6,640 bases of DNA from an uncultured Odoribacter sp. (GTDB lineage: Bacteria; Bacteroidota; Bacteroidia; Bacteroidales; Marinifilaceae): assembly GCA_905204385.1 (NCBI GenBank), contig CAJKZL010000172.1:1-6640 (forward strand). The letters run 5' to 3'. Below, in pieces: positions 5,761-6,640 of the stretch (its first letter is position 1; every line of letters begins with the position of its first letter). A model generated the notes under the pieces. That model was not told the DNA's origin, did no database searches, and was given only the letters and a program-made list of their open reading frames with translations. Position numbers and translations under genes: made by a program.

Positions 5761-5823
5761 ATCAAAATTATATTAGCGATTATTGATTATTATTCCTAAA
5801 CAAACTGTCAGCCAAGAAAAACA

Positions 5824-6270
5824 TTATCCCTGATCGAACAGACAGATATTTACTGCATTCATTCCTCTTTTCCCCCGCTCCAGATCAAAGGTGACAATAT
5901 CGTTTTCGGCCACATCGGCAATGACATTATTCACGTGAAAAAAATATTTTTCCGTTCCTGCCAGGTCTTTGATAAAGCCATAGCCTTTCAGGGTATTGAA
6001 ATGTTCAACCCGGCCTTTGAGCGCTTCGGGTGCTTCCTGCTTCGGTGTAGAAATCGTAATCTCCTCCGGCTTAACTTCATTTTTCCGCTCACGGAGTTCA
6101 GGCGGAGTGTCGGTGATTCTTCCATTCTCATCGACATAGGCTATCATATCTTCAAAGCTGTTTACTTTACCCGCAGCTTTTTTTTCTTCTTTGCGATTTT
6201 GTTTTTCCAATCGCCGGGCTTGTTTCTTTTTCTCGTTTTCTCTTTTACCAAATGTTACCGGTTTCGCCAT
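5824..6270 (-). CDS. Cold-shock-domain protein with charged N-terminal extension
   Basis: The 148-residue product has a C-terminal cold-shock domain (about 85-143), an OB-fold that binds single-stranded RNA or DNA. The RNP1 motif is K-G-Y-G-F-I (95-100) and the RNP2 motif is F-F-H-V-N-N (110-115), with the nucleic-acid-facing aromatic residues present. Classical CspA is about 70 residues; here about 84 residues come first. Of these, residues 8-35 are very rich in Lys, Arg and Glu and likely form a long charged helix, and a linker with Pro and acidic residues follows. Extended cold-shock proteins of this kind are common in Bacteroidetes. The gene lies 77 bp after a DEAD-box helicase, a partner commonly found in RNA-unwinding and cold-adaptation clusters. 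The ATG at 6270 is preceded by an A/T-rich leader with no clear Shine-Dalgarno. No hairpin follows its stop, so transcription probably continues into the 69-residue ORF. Confidence 0.92.
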   Translation of the reverse strand: MAKPVTFGKRENEKKKQARRLEKQNRKEEKKAAGKVNSFEDMIAYVDENGRITDTPPELRERKNEVKPEEITISTPKQEAPEALKGRVEHFNTLKGYGFIKDLAGTEKYFFHVNNVIADVAENDIVTFDLERGKRGMNAVNICLFDQG

Positions 6271-6309
6271 ATATTACGTTTATTTTTCGGATTAATCTTG
6301 AATATAAGC

Positions 6310-6337
6310 GTTGCCTGACGACATACATGCAGGCAAC
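6310..6337 (-). promoter_or_regulatory. Stem-loop between helicase and cold-shock gene
   Basis: GTTGCCTG (6310-6317) and CAGGCAAC (6330-6337) form a perfect 8-bp stem with a 12-nt loop. It begins 10 nt after the helicase stop codon and ends about 40 nt before the cold-shock-protein start. No T run follows it on the minus strand, so it is a poor terminator. It could lower read-through, separate mRNA halves by processing, or form part of the leader of the cold-shock gene. Confidence 0.45.
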
Positions 6338-6347
6338 TCCTTTGTTT

Positions 6348-6640
6348 TTAAGCGGAATATTCCGCACTCGGAAGCTTTTTTCCCATTAGCTTCTGGATAT
6401 TATTCACCAACTTACGCTCCTCCAGTGAACAGAATGTCAATGCAACCCCATCATTCCCCGCTCTTCCGGTACGACCGATACGATGGACATAGGTCTCCGG
6501 CACATCCGGAAGGTCATAGTTAATCACCAACGGCAATTCATGAATGTCGATTCCCCGGGCTGCAATATCGGTGGCAACCATCACCCGCGTTTTGCCCGAT
6601 TTGAAATTTCCCAGTGCCGACTGCCTGGCGGCCTGGCTGT
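6348..6640 (-). CDS. DEAD-box RNA helicase, RhlE-like, C-terminal part
   Basis: This is the end of an ATP-dependent RNA helicase; the start lies beyond the right edge of the window. About 96 residues are visible when the frame is followed to the edge, beyond the internal GTG at 6584. They cover the end of the second RecA-like domain: [15 protein letters not shown] (motif IV/Va region), [12 protein letters not shown] (motif V) and [12 protein letters not shown] (motif VI, with the arginine finger). The spacing and wording fit the RhlE group, which helps ribosome assembly and RNA turnover. The protein ends about 40 residues after motif VI, without the long Lys/Arg/Gly-rich tail of many RhlE proteins, so it appears to be a short-core form. 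It is upstream of and co-oriented with a cold-shock-domain gene, supporting a shared role in RNA remodelling. Confidence 0.93.
   Translation of the reverse strand, partial: SQAARQSALGNFKSGKTRVMVATDIAARGIDIHELPLVINYDLPDVPETYVHRIGRTGRAGNDGVALTFCSLEERKLVNNIQKLMGKKLPSAEYSA

Noticed and set aside
5761..5770. An exact TAnnTTTG match (TAATTTTG, minus strand) before the 69-residue ORF.
   Set aside because: It ends 2 nt before the ATG, so transcription would begin inside the ORF, and no TTTG lies at the proper distance.
5935..6318. A 127-codon plus-strand open frame opposite the cold-shock gene.
   Set aside because: Its Phe-rich tracts are the reverse of the Lys/Glu codons of the cold-shock protein; a shadow frame.

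Overview
The window looks like a piece of a Bacteroidales chromosome (Bacteroides, Parabacteroides or Odoribacter type). The reasons are two lipoproteins of styles common in that order (a 6-bladed beta-propeller with a lipobox, and an SPEG/OmpA-like plus TPR lipoprotein), the remnant of a large FtsX/MacB permease of the Bacteroidetes type, weak ribosome binding sites, A/T-rich leaders, and a promoter candidate matching the Bacteroidetes TTTG / TAnnTTTG pattern. The genus cannot be fixed from the sequence. Every convincing gene lies on the minus strand, so transcription runs from high to low coordinates.

Layout from the right edge, in the direction of transcription. At 6640-6348 is the C-terminal end of a DEAD-box RNA helicase of the RhlE kind. 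A stem-loop (6310-6337) follows, then a cold-shock-domain protein with a highly charged N-terminal extension (6270-5824), then a 69-residue hypothetical protein (5760-5551), and a terminator-like hairpin (5510-5533). These look like one RNA-remodelling / cold-shock transcription unit. Next is a decayed ABC-transporter permease (5492-5148): both ends of its second half are recognisable, but about 300 residues between them are missing and a homopolymer frameshift marks the break. Then comes a 42-bp array of six degenerate 7-bp repeats (5055-5096), just upstream of a possible promoter for a 561-residue OmpA-like/TPR lipoprotein (4954-3269), which ends in a good intrinsic terminator (3215-3242).

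A 325-bp gap (2944-3268) precedes a 442-residue KamA-family radical SAM protein. Beyond the terminator it holds several short hairpins and a possible 24-codon leader ORF with the best Shine-Dalgarno-like sequence I found in the window. The KamA-family gene (2943-1615) is followed after 63 bp by rubrerythrin (1551-973), a peroxide-reducing protein of anaerobes; the two may be co-transcribed. Rubrerythrin ends 6 bp before a perfect 13-bp inverted repeat. The left edge carries a truncated beta-propeller lipoprotein (717-73) whose frame stays open and family-like beyond two TGA stops, so it is probably a pseudogene. Its upstream region has a promoter-like element overlapping a perfect 16-bp palindrome.

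I see no CRISPR array, tRNA, rRNA, insertion sequence or phage gene. The two decayed genes and the KamA-gene leader are the parts that ordinary annotation explains least well.
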